Notes: generated by a model from the letters alone, not told the origin. A stretch of DNA of 64,000 nt from Dinochytrium kinnereticum (GCA_027604005.1 JADGJT010000078.1:1-64000); one strand, 5' to 3'. Positions 45,978-56,286 are shown, counted from the stretch's first letter. Made by a program: numbers and translations.

Positions 45978-47619
45978 ATGAGAGCTCGAGCGAGCAGCAT
46001 CGTAACCCAGCAATGGGCGACGGTGCCGGCGCTGTCTGTTCTCCTTACAGTCGTAGCATCCGTCGGTGGCGTTGTTCTAAAGCACATGGACCCAACACTG
46101 AGTGATGCCTCTGCCAGCATTGTCAAGGGCTGCCCCGTCAGCTACAAGGTGCAGCCTAAGGATACCTGCTCAAAGATCGCCAACCTTACTGGAATTGTAA
46201 GCCGATCCTTCCTAGTTTCTTTTTACGCATGTGGATGCTAACCCCTGCTGCAATAGACTCCATCCATTTTGCTGGACCTGAACAAAGGGTTTGCGTGCGA
46301 CTCCATTCCACAGCAAGGAGAGTTCCTTTGCATTTCAAAGACCTCTGAGGTCAAGAACCGTTTGGATGGATGTCTTTCCAACTACACTGTGACAAAGCCA
46401 AAGGAAACGTGCAGCGATGTCGCCGATGCATCCAAGATATCCATGACCTACCTTTACAGGGTTAACCCCTTCATCAATTGCTTCAAAGACCTCCCACAGA
46501 ATAGCCAGGTCTGCGTTCGATCCAACTTGAAGCCCGAAGATTTCCCAGACTCCCCACCTGCGCCTAGAGTTAGCATACCTATCGGTGATTGCGGTAAAAG
46601 GGTTGCTGTAACCACCAATTCGACTTGTGAAGGCATTGCTGCTGCCAACAATGTATCTGTAGTCTACCTCTACAATATTAACGTGGGGCTTTCGTGCACT
46701 TTCTTGACGAAGAACCTTGGTGCAGCGATCTGCGTCGAATCCGCTAGTGTTCCTTTCCGCCCTGTAGTTCCTCCTGTTACCACCACAACGACGACGACGA
46801 CCACCACCACCACGACCACCGAGGTCACAACAACAGCGGAACCTACAGAAACGCCACCGCCAGAGACAACCCAAGAACCCATCCCTGAGCCTCCTCCTCC
46901 TCCTCCTCCGCCCCCTCCTCCACCCCCGCCTCCACCCCCGCCACCGGGACCTCCAGATTCAGAGCTTCAGTTTGGGTTGGATTACCACAATGAGATGAGA
47001 AGACAATATCAGGGAGGGAATTATGTTCCTCTCTCGTGGGATGAGAACCTTTATGTCAGAGCTTTAGGGCGTGCTGAGCTTCTGAGTTCAAGGTGTTCTG
47101 TGTCGCATTATAATGACGATGGGTCCGTTAATTACGGAGAGAATCTCTGGGGTATTGGAGGGCCAAACAGTGGGTTTGGGGGTACCGGCACTTTTATGAA
47201 GCAGACTATTGACGACTGGATTTGTGAGGGGTATGATGGACGGAATACTAATCATGCGTCGCAAGTGAGTTTTTACTTTTTGTCAGATCTCTGCATTTGC
47301 AGCGAGCTCTAATTAGCCTGATTATTCTGCATCCTGGTTTGTCTTTCGACTTGCTAACGATTTTCTTCCCTAGGCTCTTTGGTATCAGTCGACGTCCGTT
47401 GGATGCGCAACTGCGTATAGTAGTGGCATGAATTGCCAGACTGTTGTTTGTAAGTGATTCAGTCCGTCTTTTTACGAGTGCCAGCCCGCATGTTATTCAT
47501 AACACTCCCCTATTTTAATTATCTCTTGTTACCACTTTGCAGGTCACTACAATCCACCTGGAAATAACCTGGGCCAACTGGACCAAGCCCCACAATACCC
47601 TGCAACGTGTTCACTTTAG
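45978..47619 (+). CDS. secreted LysM(x3)-CAP protein, copy C
   Basis: Four exons (45978-46196, 46257-47264, 47374-47449, 47543-47619) give 459 residues. The signal segment is 'PALSVLLTVVASVGGVV'. LysM modules: 'SYKVQPKDTCSKIANLTGI', 'VTKPKETCSDVADASKIS' and 'VAVTTNSTCEGIAAANNV'. The linker has a Thr run and then a long poly-Pro run. CAP domain: 'LDYHNEMRRQYQGGNYVPLS', 'NYGENLWGIGG', 'NHASQALWYQSTSVGCATA' and 'CHYNPPGNNLGQ'. Exon structure is identical to copy B and the start lies only 163 bp after B's stop, so the pair is a recent tandem duplication relative to A. Confidence 0.9.
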
Positions 47620-48524
47620 AGTCTCCTTTTCACGCTATTTCGATTCAATTTGTCTTGGTCGGAACTTTCTGTTTTGGCGAGCTGCGCTTTTCGTTTCGTT
47701 TCTTTGGTCCTATTCAAGCATTCATCCTCTTTTTTTTTCCTTTTTTTCTGGGATATTTGCTTTCTCCTTTTTTTGCTGGCTTACGTACTGAAGCTACTAT
47801 CAGATAAAGTGTCTAAGAGAAGTATTGATTGGATTATGCCTCTAATGCAGGCACTAGGGGCTATTTCCTTTCATTTTGTCGTTTCAGTTTTTTTTTTTCT
47901 TTCATTTATTAAGTTGTTGTGATTCAATGCTCTACTCTGATTACCTTTTCTTTTTTGTCATTCTGGTCCTGAGCCATATAATTTGACAGAATACTAATGT
48001 TGATTCCGATTGTTTTTCTTGTTACTTTCTCATCCAAAGTGCTCTTCATTTCCTATAAATTACGAATTGCGATTCGCTTTCTCTGGGACACATTATTATT
48101 ATTATTTTCCTGGCAATCATTCTGGAGATATATGCCTCGCTAACAGAAAGTATCATCGACGTGTTGACGTTAATCATAGAACTGTAATCATAGAACTGGG
48201 GCAATATACATTGGTGTACTTTGGTCCGCTACAGTCGACGCAATCTGTCTGTCGTGATTTTATTTTCGGAATCGCTCACCCTTTTCCTTAACTACAGGAT
48301 GGATGAGACGCCACACACCTCCATCGTCGTGAAATACTAAAATAATGATTAGAATTCAATAAGTGCCACACTCATCAACCCTCCCCAACACCTATTTTTG
48401 GACCGCGCCTCAATCATGTATCCTTCAGTGGTTGAAAAAGATTCAAATACTGGTCTGCTCTTTAACCTCAGCTGGTCAGGTTGTTGACTTCATTCCACCT
48501 ATTCGTTGATCCTTATTAGCTGAC
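47620..48524. other. intergenic
   Basis: 905 bp, T-rich near the CAP gene. No gene recognised. It contains the promoter of the first KAPV gene, but I see no clear TATA box at the expected spacing. Confidence 0.4.
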
Positions 48525-49404
48525 ATGGTTGCGATCGTCTTGATCTTGAAGGCCGTCATATGTGCTTCCGCTGTAAGCGCTGCGTCGGTGAGTTCAATCT
48601 GAGTTGGTCTGGTGGTGGTTGTACCCCTTGTCTCTTAGCTAACGCAATTGGACTAACTAAGCAGCAGAGGTATCATCGACGAGGTGAAGATGCTGATGAG
48701 TCCGATATATCCAAGTATTATGCCAAAGCGGGTGCGCCGAAACCTCCCAATTTTGAGATGGCGCCTATTGGAGCCGACGCACCCATTTACGTACCTCCAG
48801 TAGCATCTTCAAAGGCCCCGGTCGTCGTTCCGACAACAACTCCGTGCTCCACCACTACACCCGTGTCAACTCCGGCTCCCGTTTACGTACCTCCGGTAAC
48901 TTCTTCAAAAGCACCGGTCGTCGTTCCGACAACAACCCCTTGCTCCACCCCTACACCTGTATCAACTGCCGCTCCAATCGTCAACACGGTAGTCTATGCA
49001 GCTTCATCAAAGGCTCCCGTCACCCCCACGCCCGAACCGATCTATGCCCCACTGGTTGTTGCTTCGTCCAAGGCTCCAGTTGCTCCAGCCTCCACCGCTG
49101 TTTACGCTGCCCCGCCCCCGCCGGTCACGTCTTCAAAGGCACCCGTTGCTCCACCGCCAACGCCAACGCTTGCGGTCTATGCCGTCCCACCGCCTCTGGC
49201 GATCTCTTCAAAAGCCGCAGTCCCCAAAAAACCATGCACGGTGACCCCAACCCCCGCTTATGCTCCACCACCGACGTCAAGCAAAGCTCCAGTGGCTCCT
49301 GCACCTATCATCGAGTACGCTATGTCGAAACCAGTCTTCACTTCCAGCAAGGCCCCCGTTCCGGCTAACCCTACTCCGTCGGTTGAGTATGGGAAACCCG
49401 CAGT
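48525..49404 (+). CDS. KAPV-repeat secreted protein 1 (3' end lost in gap)
   Basis: Two exons (48525-48587, 48665->49404); 267 residues seen. Signal peptide MVAIVLILKAVICASAVSA. The mature part is Pro/Ala/Thr/Ser-rich with about ten 'SSKAPV' units separated by 10-20 residues, plus two near-identical 'VVVPTTTPCST' units with a Cys. It resembles the other KAPV proteins to the right; they end in a GPI-like tail, which here lies in or beyond the N gap. No known domain. Probably a wall or surface protein, heavily O-glycosylated if exported; that is inference. Confidence 0.75.
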
Positions 49405-49501
49405 NNNNNNNNNNNNNNNNNNNNNNNNNNNNNNNNNNNNNNNNNNNNNNNNNNNNNNNNNNNNNNNNNNNNNNNNNNNNNNNNNNNNNNNNNNNNNNNN
49501 N
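49405..49501. other. assembly gap (97 Ns)
   Basis: A run of 97 Ns, not the round 100, falling inside a repetitive coding region; it may be an estimated-size gap. It removes the C-terminus of KAPV protein 1. Confidence 0.97.
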
Positions 49502-49865
49502 CCCCTCTCTTGTTTTTAGGGCTCTTCTGGGGGGAGGTTTCTTCTCTTGACTCTGCAGACGTGTTTTTATTGTTGCTCTCTCGGATACCCGTTCGCGTGT
49601 GAACTGTTACTTTGTTGCTGCTGTACGTGACGCGTCGCTCACAGAGCGCGTTAATTTGATGTGATATGCAGATACCAAAAATAAGCAATCGTGGGAAATC
49701 TTGTTGTTTGTTTGTCCCAAATAGGATAAATGCCATACCAATGTCGTACGAGTTGGAGTGCAGTCGTACACTGTCGCACATGCACAGGGAAGCCCTCCTG
49801 TCACTGCACACGCACCACTGGTGAGATTCAACGTTCACCCATCATCACCTTAGACCTCTTCAAAC
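49502..49865. other. post-gap intergenic
   Basis: 364 bp after the gap, possibly including the 3' UTR of KAPV protein 1 and the promoter of KAPV protein 2. No gene recognised. Confidence 0.35.
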
Positions 49866-50246
49866 ATGATCGCCGCCGTCGCCATCGCCGTCCTCGCCGT
49901 CTCTGCTCAGGCCCAAGCCTACGACAACAAGCCTGACACCTCCCTCTCCGCCACCGTCGCCTCCATTCCCACCACCACCGCCGTTGCACCCAAGAAGACC
50001 TACACCCCTGAATGCGATGACGAGGTGGAGGTTAACTACTCGACTAAGACCAAGATTGCCGTGAACCCTGGCTACGCTACCGAGACCAATTCTCCTGTTT
50101 CTTCTGCTGCTGGAGTTGAGTACGGCACTGTGCCTGCGACCAAGAAGCCGGTGGCTGCCACCAACCTTTATCAGAGTGGTGCGGAGTCAGTGAAGGTCTC
50201 CGTTTTTGCTGTTGCTGCTGCTGGGGTTGCTGCTATGTTTGTTTGA
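49866..50246 (+). CDS. KAPV-family small secreted protein 2 (no KAPV repeats)
   Basis: 126 residues, one exon. Signal peptide MIAAVAIAVLAVSAQAQA. It lacks KAPV but keeps the family's 'KTYTPECDDEV' block (compare 'PAYTPECPEEE' and 'PAYEPECEGEP') and a C-terminal tail 'AATNLYQSGAE' plus a hydrophobic end 'VSVFAVAAAGVAAMFV', which fits a GPI-anchor signal. C-ending codons are strongly preferred in the 5' half, suggesting good expression. Probably a GPI-anchored surface protein. Confidence 0.75.
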   Translation: MIAAVAIAVLAVSAQAQAYDNKPDTSLSATVASIPTTTAVAPKKTYTPECDDEVEVNYSTKTKIAVNPGYATETNSPVSSAAGVEYGTVPATKKPVAATNLYQSGAESVKVSVFAVAAAGVAAMFV

Positions 50247-51469
50247 GAGGGTTTTGTTGGTTTTTTGGTCAGAGGTTGCAGGTGAAATGGAATCGTACCT
50301 TTCGTATTTTCGTTCAGGTTTCATTCAGTATAGACTTTTTTTTTCTTCTAATTAATTCACATCATCCTCGGTTCTTCATGCCTTTCTTTGTTTCTGCATG
50401 TTTTTCTTTTGCATTTACTTCTTTTTTGTGTCAACTTTGGGAAGATGATTATTTTACCACTATGAACCACATATTTGTAGTTTTGAAGCATGTGCTTTTT
50501 TCGGTTGCTACTGACTCTTCAATGAGCTCTAAATTAAAGAAGAATGCACAGTCACATACTTCTCTAGGGTGTGATGCACCTTGGCTCCATCCCTCAACCA
50601 AGCTGTCCAGGCACTGTTGATGTCATGACCAACTTCGAGATGTTGAGGAAAAGATGAAAATTATTGGACTGGGTGAAAAAAGGTTAATGCCTCTTAACAT
50701 AGAAGGCTGTCATTTAGTTGGAGGGCGGGCCTTGAAAGTTTGCAGCAAATAATCGCCAGTCGTCGTTATTATTGATGGTCTCTACTAGTCTATGTTTTGT
50801 GGAAGTTGCTAAACACATACGTGAGAAGTTAGAGATAACTTTTGTGCCGTGTGTTCTTTTCGATCATCCCTACATTAACATGTTAGATCAACCTCCAAAC
50901 ACCTCTCTGTATATTAACATCCAAAGCCGATAGCTATGTCTTTCTGAATTCATCCGTCTCATTGGTATAAGGTGTACAGTCTATTTCTTTTTTTGCTCAA
51001 TCAACCTGACACAAATGATTACTACGGACCAATCAACATCCCGGATTTCAACGACTTAAAGAAAATCATCATTCATCGTTTTTGGATACCATTTTTACCC
51101 ATGTGCGTTTCGACGCGACTCTTGTCTTGATTGAAGTTTGGTGATTGATTAGGAGTGGTTTAATAATTTGCTGACTAGTATGGGGAAAGGGTTGAAGGGC
51201 CCCTTGAACCTTTTACGTTTGTTTTTTTTGGATACTTTTTCAATGCTGGATGCAGTCGTAAGTTCATGGTTGATGAGATTCGCGTCAACCACTTTATTTA
51301 TTGGCTTTGCATTGCCGTTTCTTTGGGTAAATTGTACCAGTTCCTTTTCTATGTCACTTTAGACGCTGAGAGTATATAAAACAGCGTGTCCCTCCTATCC
51401 CCGACACTCACTCATCCATTCTCCACACCACATAGACCCAACCACGCCCACCCTTTTACACCTTCCATA
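50247..51469. other. long intergenic region
   Basis: 1.22 kb, AT-rich, no recognisable gene. The TATA box of the next gene is at its end. Confidence 0.45.
51373..51380 (+). promoter_or_regulatory. TATA box of KAPV protein 3
   Basis: 'tatataaa', 97 nt before the ATG at 51470. Confidence 0.65.
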
Positions 51470-52738
51470 ATGCTCCGCGTCATCGCAATCACATTCCTTC
51501 ACATCAGTTTGGCGGCAGCTGATTACACAACCCCACCAACCGTCACCATGGCTCCAACTTTGACATATGGAGTCGATTCCGCGGTTAACGGTGTCGCGGA
51601 TTTGGGGTACGGGGTTTCTGCTCCTGCGAAGAGGCGGTGTGCGGTCAAGTCAAAAGCTCCAGTTTATTATACTCCTGGTTATGATGTTGAGTCAGTTAAA
51701 GCGCCTGTTGCTCCAACTCCGGCTTACGGCGTACTTGAATCGGCCAAAGCGCTTGTTGCTCCCACGTTAAGCTACGGCGTTGAGACGACTAAAGCTCCTG
51801 TTGTTCCAGTTTTGACTTACGACATCAAATCCGTTAAGGCTGATAGCGTTCCAACCCAAGGCTATGGCGTTGATTCGGTCAAGGCAGCTATCACTCCTAC
51901 CTCCTTCTATGGAATCGCGTCCTCCAGAGCGCCTGTCGCTTCAACACCAACCTATGATGTTCAGTCTGTCAAGGCGCCTGTCGTTCCTACCCCAGGCTAC
52001 AGCGTTGAGACGGTCAAAGCACCTGTCGCTCCCACCCCTAGTTATGGTGTTGAGTCGGTTAAGGCGCCTGTCGCTCCTACCCCAGCCTACGGTGTGGAGT
52101 CAGTCAAAGCGCCAGTCGCTCCCACCCCAAGTTATGGTGTTGAGTCGGCTAAGGCGCCTGTCGCTCCTACCCCAGGCTACGGTGTGGAGTCAGTCAAAGC
52201 GCCTGTCGCCCCTACCCCAGGCTACGGTGTGGAGTCAGTCAAAGCGCCAGTCGCCCCTACCCCAGGCTACGGTGTGGAGTCAGTCAAGGCGCCTGTCACC
52301 CTGACGCCAGGCTACGGTGTGGAGTCAGTCAAAGCGCCAGTCGCCCCTACCCCAGGCTACGGTGTGGAGTCAGCCAAAGCGCCTGTCACCCTGACGCCAG
52401 GCTACGGTGTGGAGTCAGTCAAAGCGCCAGTCGCTCCTACCCCAGGCTACGGTGTGGAGTCAGTAAAAGCGCCTGTCGCTCCTACCCCAGGCTACGGTGT
52501 GGAGTCAGTGAAAGCGCCAGTTGCGCCAACCCCATCCTACTACGGCATCACTGTCACGACCGGCAGCACCTCATGCACCGATGAAAAAGACGCCGACGCG
52601 ACATCCGCAGCTGTTTTGCCGGGGACGAAGGGGTACGCTGGGAGTGGGATGTATGTGAGTGGGGCGGGGAGGAGGAGGTGGGGTGTGGTTGCTGGTGTGG
52701 TTGTCGGTGTTTTGGGGGGGGTTTTGGGGGGGTGGTGA
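51470..52738 (+). CDS. KAPV-repeat secreted protein 3, 19 tandem 15-residue units
   Basis: 422 residues, one exon. Signal peptide MLRVIAITFLHISLAAA. From about residue 71 there are 19 head-to-tail units with consensus YGVESVKAPVAPTPG: eighteen of 15 residues and one of 16. The first six or seven are diverged and the last dozen nearly identical. Each unit offers one Tyr, one Lys and two to four Pro, a composition reminiscent of extended adhesive or wall proteins. After the repeats comes a short Cys-containing spacer, then a Gly/Val-rich hydrophobic end ('WGVVAGVVVGVLGGVLGGW') that fits a GPI signal. The ATG is chosen because it starts the signal peptide; the frame is open further upstream. Confidence 0.82.
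   Translation: MLRVIAITFLHISLAAADYTTPPTVTMAPTLTYGVDSAVNGVADLGYGVSAPAKRRCAVKSKAPVYYTPGYDVESVKAPVAPTPAYGVLESAKALVAPTLSYGVETTKAPVVPVLTYDIKSVKADSVPTQGYGVDSVKAAITPTSFYGIASSRAPVASTPTYDVQSVKAPVVPTPGYSVETVKAPVAPTPSYGVESVKAPVAPTPAYGVESVKAPVAPTPSYGVESAKAPVAPTPGYGVESVKAPVAPTPGYGVESVKAPVAPTPGYGVESVKAPVTLTPGYGVESVKAPVAPTPGYGVESAKAPVTLTPGYGVESVKAPVAPTPGYGVESVKAPVAPTPGYGVESVKAPVAPTPSYYGITVTTGSTSCTDEKDADATSAAVLPGTKGYAGSGMYVSGAGRRRWGVVAGVVVGVLGGVLGGW
51680..52537 (+). repeat. 45-bp coding tandem repeat, 19 units
   Basis: 858 bp = 19 x 45 + 3. Distal units are almost identical at DNA level ('ggctacggtgtggagtcagt' recurs exactly), while proximal units differ at many synonymous and non-synonymous sites. A 'VTLTPG' variant recurs in two units separated by one normal unit, indicating duplication of multi-unit blocks. 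Confidence 0.92.
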
Positions 52739-53816
52739 GGTGGTTTGGGTTGGGGGTTCTGTGGTGTTTGTGGCTGGTGTTTTGGTGAGATGCTTTTGTT
52801 TTTTGTCTGATGTTGTTCTTGGGGGTTTGGTGGGGGGAAGGGGGCAGGTTTCTTTCTTTTTTTTCTTCGTCTTTGCGATTGAGGTCCCTTTTTTTTTCTC
52901 CTTTTTTTGGGGAATAAGAGTCAAAGTATTGTGTATTGTTTTCTAGTGATCATTATCTTTTGTAAACCTTTTTCTCCTTCTTCTTTTTACCTCACGCGCT
53001 CGCGCAGCCACAACCCCTCATGCACCAAAAAAAAAAAGGGTGTCGCCGTTTTGAGGGCGATCAATAACAAGAGCCGAAAACGTCACCACTTCCCTATCAT
53101 ATCAAAACCGTATTCAATGGAACCTCACACACAATATCTAACCCTTCCCATTCTTCTTCTGTAACAATGCATGAGAAGTCTACCTCTTTCTTTTTCTCTG
53201 AACGCCGTGTTTCCTGAATCCCGCCCCTTCTTTTTTTTTTTCTTCTTTCTATCTCGTGAGCAACAAACCCCTTTTCACCAGCCTCGCTATTGTTTGAGGA
53301 GAGCAAAAACTCCTGCTTCTTGTGTTTCCTGTGGAAGGCCCCTTTGTTTCCGTAGGAACGGAGCACTCGTTGGTGTGGATCGTCAGGGTGATGGTAATGC
53401 ATTCCGTCAATATTTATCAAAAGAAGGTATCCCTCCAGTTGAGATCAGGGTGAGTAAAGTGGTTGGCGTCTTGCTATTACTTGGAATGTGAGCCTGAAAC
53501 AAAGTGGTGATGCGCCTATTGGAATCATTTTTTATTTATTTATTTTTTTTTGTTTGCTTGTTTTCTGACGAATGAGAATTCTTCAAATGCTGCGGCACAG
53601 TTGACGGACCGACCATCAATGGCCAGCGTCAAGCCAAGATGGAAACGCTGAAACCAGAAGTGTGTGGGGGAATACGTTTCAGTTTAAACACTCCCCTCAC
53701 CTCTTCACTATAAAAAGAGGTGGAGGGGAACGGACGATCCAACCACTCAAGTCAACCAGCAAACCCACCCTCCTCCACACTCAATAGACAAATCCCCTCA
53801 AACCCACTCATCCACA
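52739..53816. other. intergenic
   Basis: 1.08 kb with G/T-rich sequence right after the stop, several T-runs and an A-run near 53028. No gene recognised. Confidence 0.4.
53709..53716 (+). promoter_or_regulatory. TATA box of KAPV-family protein 4
   Basis: 'tataaaaa', 108 nt before the ATG at 53817. Confidence 0.65.
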
Positions 53817-54395
53817 ATGCGCTCCATCCTCGCCCTCACCTTCCTGGCCGCCACCGCCCTCGCCGCAAAAGGTGACGACTACGCTCCCCCTCCAAACGAC
53901 TACAAACCCCCAACCTCCTCCCCATCCCCGATCGCAACCGCCATCGAACCAATCGCAACCGCATCCCCTATCGGCACCGCCATCGTGCCCTCAGAAGGAT
54001 ACACCGCTGGCCCCTCCCCAATCGCCACTGCCACCGTACCCCCGTCTTACTCTGAGACCGCGGCCGTCACCGTCTCGCCGATCGCTACCGCCGTTGAGCC
54101 GCCGCCGAGTTATGGCGCTACCACTGTCGTTGTTGAGGCGCCTGGGTATGGGCAGGAGGAGAAGCCGCCTGTGGTTGAGTCGGAGAAGGCGCCTGTTGGG
54201 GGTGGGGAGTATGGGGCTGGTAAGGAGCCGACGGTGACGGAGACGCCTGGGTATGAGTTGCCCAAGACTGTTGCGTACAAGGCTGGTGTGAGCAGCCTTG
54301 GAAATATTGTTGATAATGGTAGTGTTGTGGTGAGGGGTGGGGTTTTGGCGGTTGGGCTTGGGGTTGTTGTTGGATTTATTGGGTTGATACTTTGA
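53817..54395 (+). CDS. KAPV-family secreted protein 4 ('PIATA' repeats)
   Basis: 192 residues, one exon. Signal peptide MRSILALTFLAATALAA. Instead of KAPV units it has recurring 'SPIATAxxP' elements ('SPSPIATAIEPIATASPIGT', 'GPSPIATATVP', 'SPIATAVEPPP') and a single 'EKAPV'. The C-terminus 'LGNIVDNGSVV' plus a hydrophobic Val/Gly-rich tail matches the family's GPI-like end. Codons in the 5' half are strongly C-ending. Probably a GPI-anchored wall protein. Confidence 0.78.
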   Translation: MRSILALTFLAATALAAKGDDYAPPPNDYKPPTSSPSPIATAIEPIATASPIGTAIVPSEGYTAGPSPIATATVPPSYSETAAVTVSPIATAVEPPPSYGATTVVVEAPGYGQEEKPPVVESEKAPVGGGEYGAGKEPTVTETPGYELPKTVAYKAGVSSLGNIVDNGSVVVRGGVLAVGLGVVVGFIGLIL

Positions 54396-54788
54396 GGTGG
54401 AGGAGGTGGAGGAGTTCCTCTCTCTTTTTTTAGCCTTAATATCCTTTTGCTTTTTCTTTGGCGTTGACGTTCTGTGTGCCGGGTTGACCATGCATTTTTC
54501 TTCTCACTTTTCGTTTGCTGAATAAACGTAACCGCATTCATAGCTTACATATCACTTTTTAAGACCATTTCCTTTCCTTTTGGCCCGCTCCTAAAGTGAT
54601 CAAAAATGAATCGATAGACGACTGTCCGTTGTATCCTTAGTAGAATCGCTGAGCACATCCCCACTTGTAAAATTGCCTTCACTTTCGATATTCTCCTGGC
54701 TGGAGCAACAGGGATCGCTTGACGTTGTTATTCATTTCAACAGTTGGTTTTAATGGGAAGAAGGCCTCGTGTCAGCTCTCTTGACACA
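54396..54788. other. intergenic before the rRNA fragment
   Basis: 393 bp; 3' flank of KAPV protein 4. No gene recognised. Confidence 0.4.
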
Positions 54789-55085
54789 TACTTTGGTCCT
54801 AGAAACCAACAAAATAGAACCAAAGTCCTATTCTATTATTCCATGCTAATGTATTCAGGCGTAAGCCTGCTTTGAACACTCTAATTTTTTCAAAGTAAAA
54901 GTCCTGGATCCCCATCGCACCCAATTAAGAGCACGGTGGTTTTCCAGAAGGAGAGGCCAGACCAAACAGTGCTCACCTTGCGGCGAGACCATCCAGCCCA
55001 GCCCAAAATTCAACTACGAGCTTTTTAACTGCAACAACTTTAATATACGCTATTGGAGCTGGAATTACCGCGGCTGCTGGCACCA
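54789..55085 (-). rRNA. 18S rRNA fragment (V4 region)
   Basis: The minus strand starts at the universal 530-loop end 'GTGCCAGCAGCCGCGGTAAT' and runs through 'AAAAAGCTCGTAGTTGAA' and the V4 helices ('GCATGGAATAATAGAATAGG', 'GGTTTCTAGGACCAAAGTA'). Similarity to small-subunit rRNA stops abruptly at both ends: 'ATGATTAATAGG' does not follow the 3' end and 'CAAGTCTGGT' does not precede the 5' end. About 297 nt of an ~1800-nt gene, so it cannot be a functional rRNA gene. The conserved helices carry no obvious mutations. The pattern is fungal. Confidence 0.93.
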
Positions 55086-55501
55086 TCACTGACACATGCC
55101 CGAAATGGGTCGAAAGCTGGTTTTCGAGTTCTTTATATGGATTACAGCAGTCGACTTGACGACAAGGCTTCGTCCATTGAAAAAAGTTTAAGATATTTGA
55201 TGGGGCCGGAAAGATGGGGCTGGGGTAGCGAAAGGGACAACTGCTCTGAAGCGTTTCCTACGCGATAAAGTATTCACAACACGATAAAATTTTGTTTAAA
55301 GGCGGTAGCGGATTTTTTCTTCCGCTGCGCCTGTTCTTTTCTGCAAAGGAGACATAGGTTTTGAGTGGCACGATATGGTTCATAGCCGTTTTTAATTTTT
55401 GTTCATACAATCCATTCAGATAAAAGAAGACAATAAGACAATAGCAAAGTCATAAACGATTCACCCAACAAAAAAAAAACAAAAACCAGGGAAGAACGAC
55501 C
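55086..55501. other. intergenic after the rRNA fragment
   Basis: 416 bp of unique-looking sequence, no gene recognised; includes the 3' flank of the minus-strand KAPV protein 5. Confidence 0.4.
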
Positions 55502-56179
55502 CTACAAGAACAAAGCTGCAACACCAACCGCACCCGCAAAAACCCCAGCAACAACTCCTCCACTCCTCGCAGCCCCATTCTCAACCAAATTTGTCAACGG
55601 CGCCTTCGCCGACGTCGCCGGAAGCTGGTTGTACATCACCTTGGGAGTGGGGGTTGCCGTCACCGGCGCCCTGGTCGAAGTTGGCTCACCCTCACACTCG
55701 GGCTCGTAAGCAGGGGTAGGGACAACCGGGGCTTTTGACGATGCAGGCGGGGCGACGCTGTAACCCGCTGGAGTGGGAGCGACGGGAGCCTTGGAAGACG
55801 TGGCGGCGCCGTAGCTTGCATCCACCACAGGGGCTTTGGAGGAGGTAGCTGGGGGAGGAGGGACGGCGTAGTCCTTCACTTCGGGGACTGGCGCGACGGG
55901 AGCCTTGGAAGAGGTTGCGGCAGGGGCGACGCCGTAGTCCTTTGCATCTGGAGTTGGGATGACAGGAGCCTTGGAGGATGTGGCGGAGGGAGCGCCGTAC
56001 TCCTTTGCGCTGGGGATTTCAACGACCGGGGCCTTTGAGGATTCGGCCGAGCCGTAGCTTGGGGTTGGGGCGACTGGGGCCTTTGAGGAGATGGCAGGGG
56101 GAGGGGGGACGTAGTAAGCGCCTTGGTCGGCGGTGGCGAGGGCGGCGACAGAGAGGAGGGTAAGGAGGGTGAGCTGCAT
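55502..56179 (-). CDS. KAPV-repeat secreted protein 5
   Basis: 225 residues, one exon; the only KAPV gene on the minus strand. Signal peptide MQLTLLTLLSVAALATA. It has seven 'SSKAPV' units separated by Tyr-containing spacers ('DYGVAPAAT', 'DYAVPPPPAT'), then the family block 'PAYEPECEGEPTSTRAPV', and the tail 'LTNLVENGAARSGG' with hydrophobic end 'AGVFAGAVGVAALFL'. The N of 'ENGA' is a plausible GPI omega site. Probably a cell-surface or wall protein; no enzyme domain. Confidence 0.82.
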   Translation of the reverse strand: MQLTLLTLLSVAALATADQGAYYVPPPPAISSKAPVAPTPSYGSAESSKAPVVEIPSAKEYGAPSATSSKAPVIPTPDAKDYGVAPAATSSKAPVAPVPEVKDYAVPPPPATSSKAPVVDASYGAATSSKAPVAPTPAGYSVAPPASSKAPVVPTPAYEPECEGEPTSTRAPVTATPTPKVMYNQLPATSAKAPLTNLVENGAARSGGVVAGVFAGAVGVAALFL

Positions 56180-56276
56180 TTTCAGAAAGGTCTATAGAAG
56201 TCTATTGAGGAGATCTAGGAGGTGATTTGGTGGGATGGATGGTTGGTGAAGGGAAGTGGAAGGGGAGGGATGGGGG

Positions 56277-56286
56277 TTTATAAAGG
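56277..56286 (-). promoter_or_regulatory. TATA box of KAPV protein 5
   Basis: Minus-strand 'cctttataaa', about 100 nt before the ATG at 56179. Confidence 0.6.

Noticed and set aside
51864..52304. Second long open frame across the 45-bp repeats
   Set aside because: A 45-bp unit is a multiple of three, so any stop-free frame stays open through the array. The signal peptide and GPI-like tail are in the other frame.
51680..52537. Regular repeats as a CRISPR array
   Set aside because: Units are contiguous with no spacers, lie inside a coding frame, and the genome is eukaryotic.
55053..55268. Open frame over the rRNA fragment edge
   Set aside because: It overlaps 18S rRNA sequence on the other strand and has no protein features.
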